Assembly (NCBI RefSeq): GCF_001047375.1 | Contig: NZ_LFVU01000001.1 | Coordinates: 84,165-148,164, forward strand | Direction: 5' to 3' | Source of the DNA: Clostridium cylindrosporum DSM 605 | Lineage (GTDB): Bacteria; Bacillota; Clostridia; Clostridiales; Caloramatoraceae | DNA length: 64,000 nt | Shown here: in pieces, positions 18,601 through 27,822 of the stretch | Numbering within the stretch: position 1 is the stretch's first letter | How the letters are laid out: each line of letters opens with the position of its first letter | Translations under genes and position numbers: made by a program | The notes under the pieces: generated by a model | Seen by the model: the letters and a program-made list of their open reading frames with translations, nothing else | Databases searched by the model: none | What the model was told of the DNA's origin: nothing

Positions 18601-19383
18601 TTAAATAATTGTTTCTATCTCTTTTCTTCTAGCCAAACAGATACCTTCTATAAATTCAATCTTCTCCTTAAATGCAGGTACCTCTATACTTTTTGCACTT
18701 ACAGGGCAACTTCTTATACATGCAAAACACTTAATGCATTTTTCAATATCTGTTTCTTTAGGATTTTTCTTTGATATTGCATTTGTTGGACATACCCCTA
18801 TACATTTCCCGCAGCTTGTACACTTATCATTTGCCATAGGTGCAAAGGGCATAAACCCTATCCCCTCTTTATATGGATAATTACCGCTAACCTTTATGTC
18901 CCCCTTTAGAAAGTCTTTACCTTCTATCTTATTTCTTATGCACTTACCAAACTCTATGGCCTTTTCTAAATCTACTGTATCTGGCCTATTAGTAGCAATC
19001 CTTCTTGAATATGAATGCTCACCTATAAATGCCCCTGCTGCTAAAGGAACAAATCCCTTTTCTTTAAGAATATTTTTAAGTTCTAATAAAGAATCCTCAT
19101 ACTCTCTATTTCCATAGTTAACAACTAAAACTACAGGTGTATTCTCTCCCTTAAGTGCCCTAAACAAATCCCCTTCTATATTAGGTATTCTACCTGCGTA
19201 TACTGGAGAACCTACAATAACAAGCTCATCACTTTCAAAGAAAAGACTCTGCTCCCTTGACTCTTTCCTTGTTAAGTCATATTCAATTGTTTCAATTCCA
19301 ATACCACTAGCTATTGCCTTTACTGTTTTTCTAGTGTTTCCTGTTGGACTAAAATAAACTAAATTAACCTTTTTTATATTCAT
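18601..19383 (-). CDS. EFR1-type protein: flavodoxin fused to two 4Fe-4S clusters
   Basis: A 260-residue fusion. Residues 1-170 are flavodoxin-like with an FMN phosphate loop FSPTGNTRKT (11-20). Residues about 185-235 contain two ferredoxin motifs, CTSCGKCIGVCP and CIKCFACIRSCP, each with the four cysteines of a 4Fe-4S cluster. This layout is the EFRO/EFR1 family common in anaerobes, an electron carrier between low-potential donors and unknown acceptors. No partner oxidoreductase is adjacent, so its substrate system cannot be told. All cluster ligands are present. Confidence 0.88.
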   Translation of the reverse strand: MNIKKVNLVYFSPTGNTRKTVKAIASGIGIETIEYDLTRKESREQSLFFESDELVIVGSPVYAGRIPNIEGDLFRALKGENTPVVLVVNYGNREYEDSLLELKNILKEKGFVPLAAGAFIGEHSYSRRIATNRPDTVDLEKAIEFGKCIRNKIEGKDFLKGDIKVSGNYPYKEGIGFMPFAPMANDKCTSCGKCIGVCPTNAISKKNPKETDIEKCIKCFACIRSCPVSAKSIEVPAFKEKIEFIEGICLARRKEIETII

Positions 19384-19552
19384 GCTAACATCTCCTATTG
19401 TATAGTCTAATTTAATTATTATAGGTATTTTAAGCTAATTCAACTGATATTGTATTACGGAAATGAAAATATTTTGATGTAAAGTTGAGTTCTTGCAATA
19501 ATGTAGGGGTTAGCTAAATCAACTTAATGTTTAAAAGATTTATTACTCATAT

Positions 19553-19867
19553 TTAAAATAACTTATATGTTTTCTTAATTAGACTATAAGCTGAATATAA
19601 TATTATTAGAGTAAAACAAACTATAAGCGATGTAGATATAGTTATGGACACATAATCACTAACTATAAAGACCAAGCTAAGACAGATAGAAGCTATCCCG
19701 CTACTGAGCATTCCTCGTTTAATAGCTTTAACATAATCCCTAGACTTTTGACTATCCATAGTACCCTTAGCTTTTCTAACCACATCATCCTTACCTATCG
19801 AATATGAAAAGTACAAAGCATATATACCTCCAACTAAAACTAAACATTCACTGATAATCTTAAGCAT
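19553..19867 (-). CDS. Small membrane protein of unknown function
   Basis: A 104-residue protein if begun at the ATG at 19865-19867, which follows GGGAG by eight bases; a 30-residue upstream extension lacks a ribosome binding site and is less likely. Hydrophobic segments occupy about residues 5-20, 48-66 and 74-94, with a basic stretch KAKGTMDSQKSRDYVKAIKRG between the first two. I do not recognise a family. The long-hairpin element lies about 200 bases upstream of its start. Confidence 0.6.
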   Translation of the reverse strand: MLKIISECLVLVGGIYALYFSYSIGKDDVVRKAKGTMDSQKSRDYVKAIKRGMLSSGIASICLSLVFIVSDYVSITISTSLIVCFTLIILYSAYSLIKKTYKLF

Positions 19868-20067
19868 CAAAATATCTCCCTTAATTACAATAAAACTTCT
19901 ATAATCTTTAAAATGAATTATACTTACTACGACTAATCCTAAATTATATTTCAGCACAATTATGTAAACTTAAAAGCCCTTTAATTTTTCTAATTAAAAC
20001 ACTTAATATTTTATAAACTTTTAAATATCTTAAAGCTATTCTTCGATATATGTAAAATCAAATTATG

Positions 20068-20306
20068 TTATGTAAAAATAGTTTCATTGCAAGGATGTGT
20101 TGTCTATGGCTAAAACAATAGAGCCACAAGCTAGAGATTCTTATCAAGCAAATTTGCATATACCTAGAAGACTGCGTCAAGCATAGCGGTTTTTCAGCTA
20201 GTCGCACTTGGTATATGTAAATTTGCGCAGATTAGAAGCTCTGTGAAGAGGCCTCGTCGTTTTAGCCATAGACAACACATACTGCAAGACACCTAACCCT
20301 ACATAA
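20068..20306. repeat. Long-hairpin element, copy A (239 bp)
   Basis: The element is bounded by TTATGTA and TACATAA. Inside is a perfect 22-bp stem (20095-20116 with 20259-20280), then a conserved helix formed by AGAGATTCTTATC (20133-20145) and AGATTAGAAGCTCTGT (20229-20244), then a variable AT-rich stem and an apical part with CAAGC-TAGCG. Copy B at 44896-45129 keeps the boundaries, the conserved helix including its A-G and T-T mismatches, and the apical motif, but has completely different sequences in the outer and inner stems while still pairing. This is a structure-conserving pattern. It lies beyond the ABC-F terminator, in no gene. It may be a non-autonomous mobile element or a structured RNA; strand unknown. 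Confidence 0.7.
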
Positions 20307-20338
20307 GAAAAAGGCTAACGATAAATTCATTAGCCTTT
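20307..20338 (-). terminator. Intrinsic terminator of the ABC-F gene
   Basis: AAAGGCTAA / TTAGCCTTT inverted repeat with an 11-base loop, followed on the minus strand by TTTTTC. It lies seven bases after the stop codon and directly abuts the long-hairpin element. Confidence 0.85.
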
Positions 20339-20345
20339 AAAATTT

Positions 20346-21938
20346 CTATTTATTAAATTTCATCTCAAGATACTCATTGTAAGTCATTTCCTTATCAATA
20401 AGTCCATCTTCAGTGAATTCTATTATTCTATTTGCTATAGTTTGTATAAACTCATGGTCATGTGATGTAAATAGTATTACACTCTTATAAGCCTTAAGTC
20501 CATCATTTAGTGCTGTAATTGTTTCAAGGTCTAAGTGGTTAGTTGGTTGGTCTAGCATAAGAACGTTTGCTCCACTTAGCATCATTCTTGAAAGCATACA
20601 ACGAACCTTTTCTCCCCCTGAAAGAACCTTAGCTTCTTTAAGTGCTTCTTCACCTGAGAATAGCATTCTACCTAAGAATCCTCTTATATAGCTTTCAGTC
20701 TTATCCTCTGAGAATTGACGTAGCCAATCAACTAGGCTTAAATCAACACCATCAAAGAACTCTGAGTTATCATTTGGGAAATATGAACTCTTAATAGTGA
20801 TCCCCCATTTGTAGCTACCACTATCAGGTTCCATTTCTCCTGCTAATATTTTAAATAGAGTTGTATTAGCAATTTCATTATTTCCAGCAAATGCAATTTT
20901 GTCGTCCTTTGATACTCTAAAGCTTACGTTATTAAGAACCTTAACACCATCTATTGTCTTAGATAGGTTTTCAACAACTAGTATGTCATTTCCAACTTCT
21001 CTATCAGGCTTAAGCCCTATATATGGGTATTTTCTGCTTGATGGTTGAATGTCATCAAGGGTTATCTTATCAAGTAACTTCTTTCTTGATGTTGCTTGCT
21101 TAGACTTAGATGCATTAGCACTAAAACGAGCAATAAAGTCTTGAAGTTCTTTAATCTTGTCTTCCTTCTTCTTGTTCTCGTCCTTCATCATTTGAAGAGC
21201 TAACTGACTTGATTGATACCAGAAATCATAGTTACCTACATAAACTTTAATCTTTCCAAAGTCAACGTCTGCTATTTGTGTACATACCTTATTTAGGAAG
21301 TGTCTATCATGGGATACTACTATAACAGTTCCTTCAAAGTCTCCTAGGAAATCTTCAAGCCAAGCAATTGACTTAATATCAAGATGGTTAGTAGGCTCGT
21401 CAAGAATTAGAACCCCTGGATTACCAAATAGTGCCTGTGCAAGTAGCACCTTAACCTTTTCTGACCCAGTAAGCTCTGCTACCTTCTTTTCGTGCATATC
21501 AACAGTTATACCAAGTCCTTGAAGAACTGTTGATGCTTCTGACTCTGCTTCCCATCCATTCATGTCAGCAAATTCACATTCAAGTTCTGATGCTTTTATT
21601 CCGTCTTCATCTGAAAAATCAGGCTTAGCATATAGTTCGTCCTTTTCTTTCATAATGTCATATAGACGCTTATTTCCCATTATTACAGTTTCTAAAACAC
21701 TGTATTCATCATATGCATTATGCTCCTGTTTAAGTACAGAAACACGAGTATCCTTAGGTATAGAAACTTCACCTGTATTCGCTTCTATTTCTCCTGAAAG
21801 AATCTTTAGGAAAGTACTCTTTCCTGCTCCATTTGCCCCAATAACCCCATAACAGTTACCTGGAGTAAACTTTAGGTTAACATCTTCAAACAGCTTTCTA
21901 CCGCCGTATCTTAAACTTACATTAGTTACAGTTATCAA
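20346..21938 (-). CDS. ABC-F family ATPase (YkpA/YbiT type)
   Basis: A 530-residue soluble protein with two ABC domains and no membrane segments. Domain 1 has Walker A GANGAGKSTFLKILSG (about 34-49) and an atypical signature LTGSEKVKVLLAQALFG; domain 2 has a degenerate P loop GNNEIANTTLFKILAG in place of GxxGxGK(S/T), the signature LSGGEKVRCMLSRMML and LDQPTNHLD. The linker (about 245-305) is the charged ABC-F P-site helix pair. ABC-F proteins act on ribosomes or stalled complexes; the YkpA/YbiT branch has no firm role. The loss of the second Walker A lysine is also seen in that branch as far as I recall, but merits checking. Confidence 0.9.
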   Translation of the reverse strand: MITVTNVSLRYGGRKLFEDVNLKFTPGNCYGVIGANGAGKSTFLKILSGEIEANTGEVSIPKDTRVSVLKQEHNAYDEYSVLETVIMGNKRLYDIMKEKDELYAKPDFSDEDGIKASELECEFADMNGWEAESEASTVLQGLGITVDMHEKKVAELTGSEKVKVLLAQALFGNPGVLILDEPTNHLDIKSIAWLEDFLGDFEGTVIVVSHDRHFLNKVCTQIADVDFGKIKVYVGNYDFWYQSSQLALQMMKDENKKKEDKIKELQDFIARFSANASKSKQATSRKKLLDKITLDDIQPSSRKYPYIGLKPDREVGNDILVVENLSKTIDGVKVLNNVSFRVSKDDKIAFAGNNEIANTTLFKILAGEMEPDSGSYKWGITIKSSYFPNDNSEFFDGVDLSLVDWLRQFSEDKTESYIRGFLGRMLFSGEEALKEAKVLSGGEKVRCMLSRMMLSGANVLMLDQPTNHLDLETITALNDGLKAYKSVILFTSHDHEFIQTIANRIIEFTEDGLIDKEMTYNEYLEMKFNK

Positions 21939-21997
21939 ATCTAATCATCCTTTACTTCATTTCATTCATTTTATTTGTGAAATCACTAAAAATTGTA

Positions 21998-22912
21998 TCA
22001 TATATTTAGAAAACTTTCATCTCTTTCTAAAAGATTATATCTTAGTCTTTCTATTGAGTCCTTTGGAAGTCCTGCTTTAGTTAATAAATAATACTCAGCT
22101 GAGCCGTAGTTTTTTCTTATATATTTTAAGGCATCCTTCATCCAATCTGGATTAACAGCTATCATTGGCTTTAACTCCCTTGCATTTGCTCCAAGTAGCT
22201 TCAACCTTTTTTCATAGTCTTTACTAAAACTTTCATACATCTTTGAAAAATTAAGGTTTGACAGTGAATAATCTCTTATTATTACTTCATCTTTAACACC
22301 TAATAGGGATAATAAAAGGGCTGTTACAATACCTGTTCTATCCTTCCCCGATGTACAGTTATACATCAAAGGAAGATTCTCCCTAAAAGACATCACATGT
22401 AGGATGCTTCCAAAGGTCTTTGCACTATTTTCTAATTGAAATATATAGCTATTACAAAACACATTCCCAAGATTCTTTCTATCAAATAAAGTAGCAAATA
22501 ATAACCCTTTATGAACTTTTTTAAAAACAGGCATATGTAAATATTGAACTTTACTTGGAAGTCGATTTGGCTTTCTTTTAAATGCTGAGTTTTCCCTAAG
22601 GTCAACTGAGGTTTTTATATCTAACTTTTCAAGATAGTTTATATCATTTTTAGAGGATCTATATAATCTGTCACTTCTAAAAATCTTACCTCTTTTTACC
22701 CTTTCCCCAGCTTCTGTTTTATACCCTCCAATATCTCTAGTGTTAAAGGTAGTCTCTAAAGCAATGAACCTATCATTAACCTTTTCATCACTACTTATCA
22801 TAATGAGGTTTTCATAGTCAAAGTCTTCTACGCCTCTTCCCCCGAACATAATAAGTCCCTTAACTAAAATTGCTATTGCTAAAAAAGCTAATGCAATTAA
22901 AATTATCCACAT
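21998..22912 (-). CDS. Membrane-anchored tyrosine-protein phosphatase
   Basis: A 304-residue protein with an N-terminal membrane segment (about 1-20, WIILIALAFLAIAILVKG). The body matches the Y_phosphatase3 (Tyr/Ser, lipid-phosphatase-like) family: TRDIGGYKTEAGERVKRGKIFRSDRL (opening motif, about 55-80), DLREN, and the catalytic loop NCTSGKDRTGIV with Cys at about 187 and Arg six residues later. The C-terminal part is the usual helical cap. The substrate could be phosphotyrosine protein or a phosphoinositide-like molecule. Monocistronic. Confidence 0.85.
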   Translation of the reverse strand: MWIILIALAFLAIAILVKGLIMFGGRGVEDFDYENLIMISSDEKVNDRFIALETTFNTRDIGGYKTEAGERVKRGKIFRSDRLYRSSKNDINYLEKLDIKTSVDLRENSAFKRKPNRLPSKVQYLHMPVFKKVHKGLLFATLFDRKNLGNVFCNSYIFQLENSAKTFGSILHVMSFRENLPLMYNCTSGKDRTGIVTALLLSLLGVKDEVIIRDYSLSNLNFSKMYESFSKDYEKRLKLLGANARELKPMIAVNPDWMKDALKYIRKNYGSAEYYLLTKAGLPKDSIERLRYNLLERDESFLNI

Positions 22913-23005
22913 TCCACTATGCTCCTAACCTAGTATTTTTATATTTTAAGAACCATTATACTATACTAGCGATCAAAATAAAATTTCCATTTACTATCTA
23001 AAATG

Positions 23006-23042
23006 AATTTAGGTAGAAATCTCCTAAATTTCTACCTAAATT
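23006..23042 (-). terminator. Hairpin after the H-NOX chemoreceptor gene
   Basis: A 15-bp perfect inverted repeat AATTTAGGTAGAAAT / ATTTCTACCTAAATT with a seven-base loop. It lies 50 bases after the stop; the T-tract is weak on both strands, so terminator function is likely but not certain. Confidence 0.6.
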
Positions 23043-23091
23043 GGGCCTCTACAAATAAAGCTAATTTTACTATATAGTAATATCTTAAATT

Positions 23092-24897
23092 CTAAATCTT
23101 ATATACATCTATTTCCTTTGAGAATTCCTCTGTAAGGCTTTGGAATTCTGATACACTCTTAGTAAGATTTTTTATTTCATCAGTGTATGTTGTAACACTT
23201 GAACTTACTTCCTGTGATGAAGCAGAATTTTCCTCAGCAATTGCAGCCAAAGACTCTATCTTATCATAAATATGCGATGTTGCCTCTATCTGAGAGTGAA
23301 GCCTTTCTGCTGTTTCCACTACCTTTTCTGTTACTTTTTGTATGTCTGAGTTTGCAGTACTACTTTGTTCAACTGCTGATGCAAGTGCTGTGTTTTCCTC
23401 ACTTAACACCTCAAATTGGTACTGAACATCCCCTACTAGTGATTCTATCTCACCTATAAATTCTCCTAAATTGTCCTTTATTCTATGAACTGCATCACTT
23501 GATTGTTCTGCAAGCTGTCTTACTTCATCTGCAACAACTGCAAATCCTCTTCCTTGCTCTCCAGCTCTTGCTGCTTCAATAGAAGCATTTAATGCTAGTA
23601 GATTAGTTTGTGACGCTATATTATCAACAAATCCAACTATATTTGTTATTCCATTTGCTTTATCCTTAAGTGCTATACTACTATTTTTCACACCTTCAAA
23701 ACTAACAAGTATATCTTGAAGTTTATTCGCAGTTTCCATAACCCTTTTAAAGCTTTCCTCTATTGTAGTAACCCCTCTTTCAAGGTCCTGTTTGTTTTCA
23801 TTTTCAATATCAACAATATGCTTTATTTCTTCTATGTTGTTGTTTAAAAGAGCTACAGATCCTTCTGTCTCCTCAGCCTGCATAGTTGATGCACAAGAGA
23901 GCTGCTCAACAACACTTGATATTTCATTTGAAGTATTATCCATTCTTGTAGCTATTGAACTTAGTCCCTTACTAAAGGTATTCATTTCATCTGTAAGTCC
24001 TTTAAACCCTACAAAATCAGCTCTTACCTTCTTTTTGTAGTTTCTAAGAACATCATAAAGATCCTCAAATTCATCCCCTGTTATCATTTCTACATCTTCT
24101 GCATAGTTATTTCCTTCAAGCTTATGAATTTCTTCTCCTAAAAGGCTAAGTGGACCTTTAGCTAGAAGTTTAAATGCTATAGCAGGTGATACAAATGCAC
24201 TTATAAATTCTGCGACCTTTAATAACCATCCCTCGAATAAGATTGCACTTCCAAGTGATAGGATAATAAATAAAAACAGTGAAAGAAATGATACTTTAAA
24301 TCCTACACTCCTAATAAAACCGAAACTCATTATATTATTTATTTTAAAGGACTTTTTAGTATATATATCCCTACTAAATTTAACTTCTACTGACAGAAAA
24401 TCACTTTTTCTCTCAATTTCTTTTACTTCTATTGTTTCATTAAAATGCTTTGCTGCACCATTTATAAGACCTAAGAAGTAATCAAACATACCTCTCTTTG
24501 ATGAATAGGTAAATAAAGCTTCCCTACTTGATATAGGTTCTATATTTAGAATAGGAGGCTTTGCCCCAGGTACTTTTTTCACAACTACAACATGTACATC
24601 ATACATTGATTTAAAGAATTGATAAAGTGTGTCATGCTTAAAAAAAGCTGGATAATCCTTTGCAAAGGATACTAGATTTTCTTGTCCAATACTATTCCAT
24701 AATGAAGCTAAGCTAATATTTTTCTGCTTACTAATGGTATTCATCATTGTTTGTACCTTACTATCTTCAATATCCTCAAATGGAGTAAAGGCTTTATCTT
24801 TATTTATTCCTGCACTTTCAAGTGCCTTAGCTAAAACTTCTTCTCCGTACATTCTTTCAATAGACTTCATCCATGTAGATACTACAAGAGCCTTCAT
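23092..24897 (-). CDS. Methyl-accepting chemotaxis protein with N-terminal H-NOX heme domain
   Basis: A 601-residue gas-sensing chemoreceptor. The start at 24895-24897 is chosen for AGGAGGAG upstream and because it makes the sensor co-linear with the Thermoanaerobacter tengcongensis H-NOX. Residues 1-185 are H-NOX: proximal heme ligand His102 (YDVHVVVV), porphyrin-binding Y131-S133-R135 (YSSKR), Pro115, and distal Trp9, Asn74 and Tyr140, the set known to hold O2. Two hydrophobic segments (about 203-250) follow, with no periplasmic domain. The C-terminal signalling helices include the hairpin tip [20 protein letters not shown] and [13 protein letters not shown]. The receptor thus senses O2 or NO in the cytoplasm and signals to CheA/CheW. 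Confidence 0.95.
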   Translation of the reverse strand: MKALVVSTWMKSIERMYGEEVLAKALESAGINKDKAFTPFEDIEDSKVQTMMNTISKQKNISLASLWNSIGQENLVSFAKDYPAFFKHDTLYQFFKSMYDVHVVVVKKVPGAKPPILNIEPISSREALFTYSSKRGMFDYFLGLINGAAKHFNETIEVKEIERKSDFLSVEVKFSRDIYTKKSFKINNIMSFGFIRSVGFKVSFLSLFLFIILSLGSAILFEGWLLKVAEFISAFVSPAIAFKLLAKGPLSLLGEEIHKLEGNNYAEDVEMITGDEFEDLYDVLRNYKKKVRADFVGFKGLTDEMNTFSKGLSSIATRMDNTSNEISSVVEQLSCASTMQAEETEGSVALLNNNIEEIKHIVDIENENKQDLERGVTTIEESFKRVMETANKLQDILVSFEGVKNSSIALKDKANGITNIVGFVDNIASQTNLLALNASIEAARAGEQGRGFAVVADEVRQLAEQSSDAVHRIKDNLGEFIGEIESLVGDVQYQFEVLSEENTALASAVEQSSTANSDIQKVTEKVVETAERLHSQIEATSHIYDKIESLAAIAEENSASSQEVSSSVTTYTDEIKNLTKSVSEFQSLTEEFSKEIDVYKI

Positions 24898-25159
24898 AAA
24901 ACTCCTCCTTGCTATATTTTCTATGGCATAATTACTTTTTATGTTATATATTACTATATATAACTTTTTCATCTTTAGCAATATATCCTAAAACTAACTA
25001 TATAATATATTTATCGAAACATGTACCAAAATGTTTTACTTAATTTTCATTAAGTTTTTATTAATTTATTTAACATTTTTCACTTTTATTACCGACAACT
25101 TAAATATATCTAAAATCATATAGGAATATATGATTTTCATTATATACAAGGAGGAAAAT

Positions 25160-26410
25160 ATGGGGGAATTTGACTTATATCAACTAATTGAAGCCTTATC
25201 TATTTCAATAGATATTGCGGAATCCACTATGTCAAATGATAAAGTTTTTGATAAACAGAATTTTTATGATGCTCCGAGTCTTTCTCAGCATAAGTTTTTT
25301 AACCATTCTAAAAGAACTTGCTATGTATCATTAACATTAGCACAAAGTATAAGTAAAGATAAAAAATTTCTAGAGGAAATTTATATAGCATCTATGCTTC
25401 ATGATATTGGGGTTTGTAGTCAACTTAAAAAATCCCATGAGGATTTTGACTTTGTTAAGAAGCATACTGAAAGAGGATATACCTTAATGTCTAAACTTCC
25501 TTTTTCAAAAAGCGTATTTGATGCAGTTAAGTATCATCACGAAAATTACAATGGAACAGGGCCAAATCATTTAAAGGGAGATGAAATTCCAATAGAAGCT
25601 CAAATCATTAGACTTGCGGATATATTTGAGGTTCTCTATGACTACGAAAAACCTAATTTTACTCAAAGAGGAAAAATATTAAAATGGGTTACTTCAAATG
25701 AAAATATTTTATTTTCTCCTGAACTAGTTAAGATATTCTTAGATGTTCAATCTAAGGACTTTTTCTGGTGGGACTATGAAATGATAGGATTTTCTTCATA
25801 TATATTTGATAATATTATTCCAAACAAAAAATATCCAATAACAATTAATGAGTTAAAATCTATTGCACTAGTTTTTGCTGACATAATAGATAATAAAAGC
25901 AATTTTACATTTAAGCATTCACAAAATCTTGCAAAATTAGTAGGTACAGTTTCCGATTATCTTGAATATGATTATGAAAAGAAAACTCGCTTGGAAATTG
26001 CAGCACTTTTACATGATATAGGTAAACTTGCTGTTCCTGAAGCAATATTAAATAAAAATAATTCTTTAACTGATATGGAATTTTCAGTTATAAAGTCCCA
26101 TGCATACTATACTAGAATTATACTTGGCAAGATAAAAGGTCTTGAGGATATTATAGATATAGCATCTAATCACCATGAAAAACTTGATGGAACAGGCTAC
26201 CCTCTTGGACTAAGCTCTGATGATATCTCATTTGAATCTAGAATGATGGCAATATGTGATATTTACGATGCTCTAACAAGTAAAAGACCATATAAGGATA
26301 CTATGTCCACAGATGAAACATTTAAAATACTTGATAGAATGGCTGAGGAAGGTAAAGTTTGTGCAAAGGCACTTAAGATATTTGAACATTGTGTAAAAAC
26401 TACTACCTAA
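25160..26410 (+). CDS. Tandem HD-GYP domain protein (probable cyclic-di-GMP phosphodiesterase)
   Basis: A 416-residue cytoplasmic protein; the ATG at 25160 sits five bases after AGGAGG, preferred over an upstream ATG lacking a site. It has two HD-GYP units. The first (about 40-190) has MLHDIGVC, HTERGY and KYHHENYNGTGPNHLKGDEIP, with GTGP in place of the GYP triplet. The second (about 250-410) has ALLHDIGKLAVPEAIL and SNHHEKLDGTGYPLGLSSDDI, a full HD-GYP motif. No sensor or membrane domain is seen. It lies divergent from the H-NOX chemoreceptor and before a second HD-GYP gene. Confidence 0.9.
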   Translation: MGEFDLYQLIEALSISIDIAESTMSNDKVFDKQNFYDAPSLSQHKFFNHSKRTCYVSLTLAQSISKDKKFLEEIYIASMLHDIGVCSQLKKSHEDFDFVKKHTERGYTLMSKLPFSKSVFDAVKYHHENYNGTGPNHLKGDEIPIEAQIIRLADIFEVLYDYEKPNFTQRGKILKWVTSNENILFSPELVKIFLDVQSKDFFWWDYEMIGFSSYIFDNIIPNKKYPITINELKSIALVFADIIDNKSNFTFKHSQNLAKLVGTVSDYLEYDYEKKTRLEIAALLHDIGKLAVPEAILNKNNSLTDMEFSVIKSHAYYTRIILGKIKGLEDIIDIASNHHEKLDGTGYPLGLSSDDISFESRMMAICDIYDALTSKRPYKDTMSTDETFKILDRMAEEGKVCAKALKIFEHCVKTTT

Positions 26411-26415
26411 GCTCT

Positions 26416-26455
26416 AAGGAACATTAAACTTTTTGTTTTCTGTTCCTTTTTTTAT
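26416..26455 (+). terminator. Intrinsic terminator between the two HD-GYP genes
   Basis: AAGGAACA / TGTTCCTT inverted repeat with a 17-base T-rich loop, followed by a long T run on the plus strand, five bases after the stop. Confidence 0.85.
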
Positions 26456-26592
26456 ATTTTTTAATATTAGCACTAATCTTTTCCAAAGTAGTATCGATAT
26501 ATGATGTATAGAAATAATTTTAATTTTTTTTTTAGTATCATAATATTTTTCATAATAATTCTACACCATTTAATGGAGAGGTGTTCATAGCA

Positions 26593-27657
26593 ATGAAATC
26601 TAAAAAATTAAGTAATTTAACAGATAAAGATGTCTTGGCATTTGATATATCCACAAATGATGGATTAATTATCTTATCTAAGGGCACTCTTTTAAATAAG
26701 GATTACATTGAAAAGCTAAACGACTTTGGAATTAACGAAGTTTTTATAGAGGACCCAAATAGTACAGTAATAGAGACGAAAAAACCTTCTAATGTTCATG
26801 AAGCTAGAGAATCTATTCTCCAAAATTACTGTGCAATATTTTGTGAAACTGCAAAGAATAATGGAATAACTAAAGAAAAATTAGATGAATCTGTGTCTAA
26901 TATTATTTATTCTGTAATATCAAAAATAGAAGACAACACTTTAGATATACTTTACAGTGCAAATCCTTTTTTCTGTCACTATACTCACGCTCTTAATACT
27001 GCATCTCTTGCTGTATTTTTAGGTACTAAAATGAGTCTTAATGACAAGGAAATACGAGAACTTGCTACATCAGCACTTTTGCATGATATAGGTATGTATA
27101 AACTACCTCAGGATATATTAGAAAAAGGCGGGAACCTAAATGAAGGTGATGTAAATATAGTTAAAGAGCATTCACTTCATGGATACGAAACATCAAGGGC
27201 TATTAAAGATATAAGTGAAACATGTAGAAAAGCTATACTTTATCACCACGAAAGATTTGATGGGCTTGGATATCCTGAAAAAATAAGTGGAAAAGAGATA
27301 CCTCTTTATTCAAGGATAATAGCTGTAGCAGATATCTTCTGTTCATTAACTACTAAAACAAGAGTTCATCCAGGATACTCACATATAGATGTTTATGAAT
27401 TTATACTTGCAAGTTCTGGAGGTTATTTCGATCCTGAAATTGTAGAGGTCTTCCAAAAACATTTTGTTATATATCCTATTGGTACTAAGATTGAATTAAA
27501 TAATGGCCGTAAAGGGATAGTCCTATCACAAAACCCAGGATTTCCTGATAGGCCAAATTTAAAAATTACCCATAATGATAATGGGATAGAAATTCTCCCT
27601 ATGAAAGTTAGTCTACTTAGAAGAACAAACCTTAAAATAGTTAAAATATTGACTTAA
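26593..27657 (+). CDS. HD-GYP domain protein (probable cyclic-di-GMP phosphodiesterase)
   Basis: A 354-residue protein. The ATG at 26593 is preferred because GGAGAGG lies about ten bases upstream; a GTG at 26581 would be only two bases from that site. Residues about 1-70 form a small N-terminal domain of the DUF3391-like type; 140-310 are HD-GYP with ALLHDIGMYKLP, KEHSLHGYE and LYHHERFDGLGYPEKISGKEIP, so the metal ligands and GYP are intact. The last 50 residues are a small beta domain (KIELNNGRKGIVL). Expected to cleave cyclic-di-GMP in the cytoplasm. Confidence 0.9.
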   Translation: MKSKKLSNLTDKDVLAFDISTNDGLIILSKGTLLNKDYIEKLNDFGINEVFIEDPNSTVIETKKPSNVHEARESILQNYCAIFCETAKNNGITKEKLDESVSNIIYSVISKIEDNTLDILYSANPFFCHYTHALNTASLAVFLGTKMSLNDKEIRELATSALLHDIGMYKLPQDILEKGGNLNEGDVNIVKEHSLHGYETSRAIKDISETCRKAILYHHERFDGLGYPEKISGKEIPLYSRIIAVADIFCSLTTKTRVHPGYSHIDVYEFILASSGGYFDPEIVEVFQKHFVIYPIGTKIELNNGRKGIVLSQNPGFPDRPNLKITHNDNGIEILPMKVSLLRRTNLKIVKILT

Positions 27658-27720
27658 CAGTCATATTAAATATATACAACATAATGACTTATAAAGTCAT
27701 ATTACCCCAAAATTATTTTA

Positions 27721-27760
27721 GGCTATCCTAAATTCACCTTTAGGATAGCCACTTTTTTAT
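27721..27760 (+). terminator. Intrinsic terminator after the second HD-GYP gene
   Basis: A perfect 12-bp stem GGCTATCCTAAA / TTTAGGATAGCC followed by CACTTTTTTATTTT. Confidence 0.9.
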
Positions 27761-27774
27761 TTTATCAGATAGCT

Positions 27775-27807
27775 AAAAATCAGAGGGAGTTGAAGCTCCC
27801 TCTGATT
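27775..27807 (-). terminator. Intrinsic terminator of ribU
   Basis: AATCAGAGGGAG / CTCCCTCTGATT stem with a five- to six-base loop; on the minus strand it ends in TTTTTAGC. It faces the HD-GYP terminator 20 bases away. Confidence 0.9.
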
Positions 27808-27822
27808 CAATAATTCTACTTA

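Noticed and set aside
20068..20306. 6S RNA
   Set aside because: The long hairpin resembles 6S in outline, but two near copies 25 kb apart with terminal repeats and variable stems do not fit.
25080..25120. Sigma-D (flagellar) promoter before the HD-GYP and chemoreceptor genes
   Set aside because: ACCGACAA partly resembles the -10 GCCGATAA, but the -35 TAAA is missing at the right distance.
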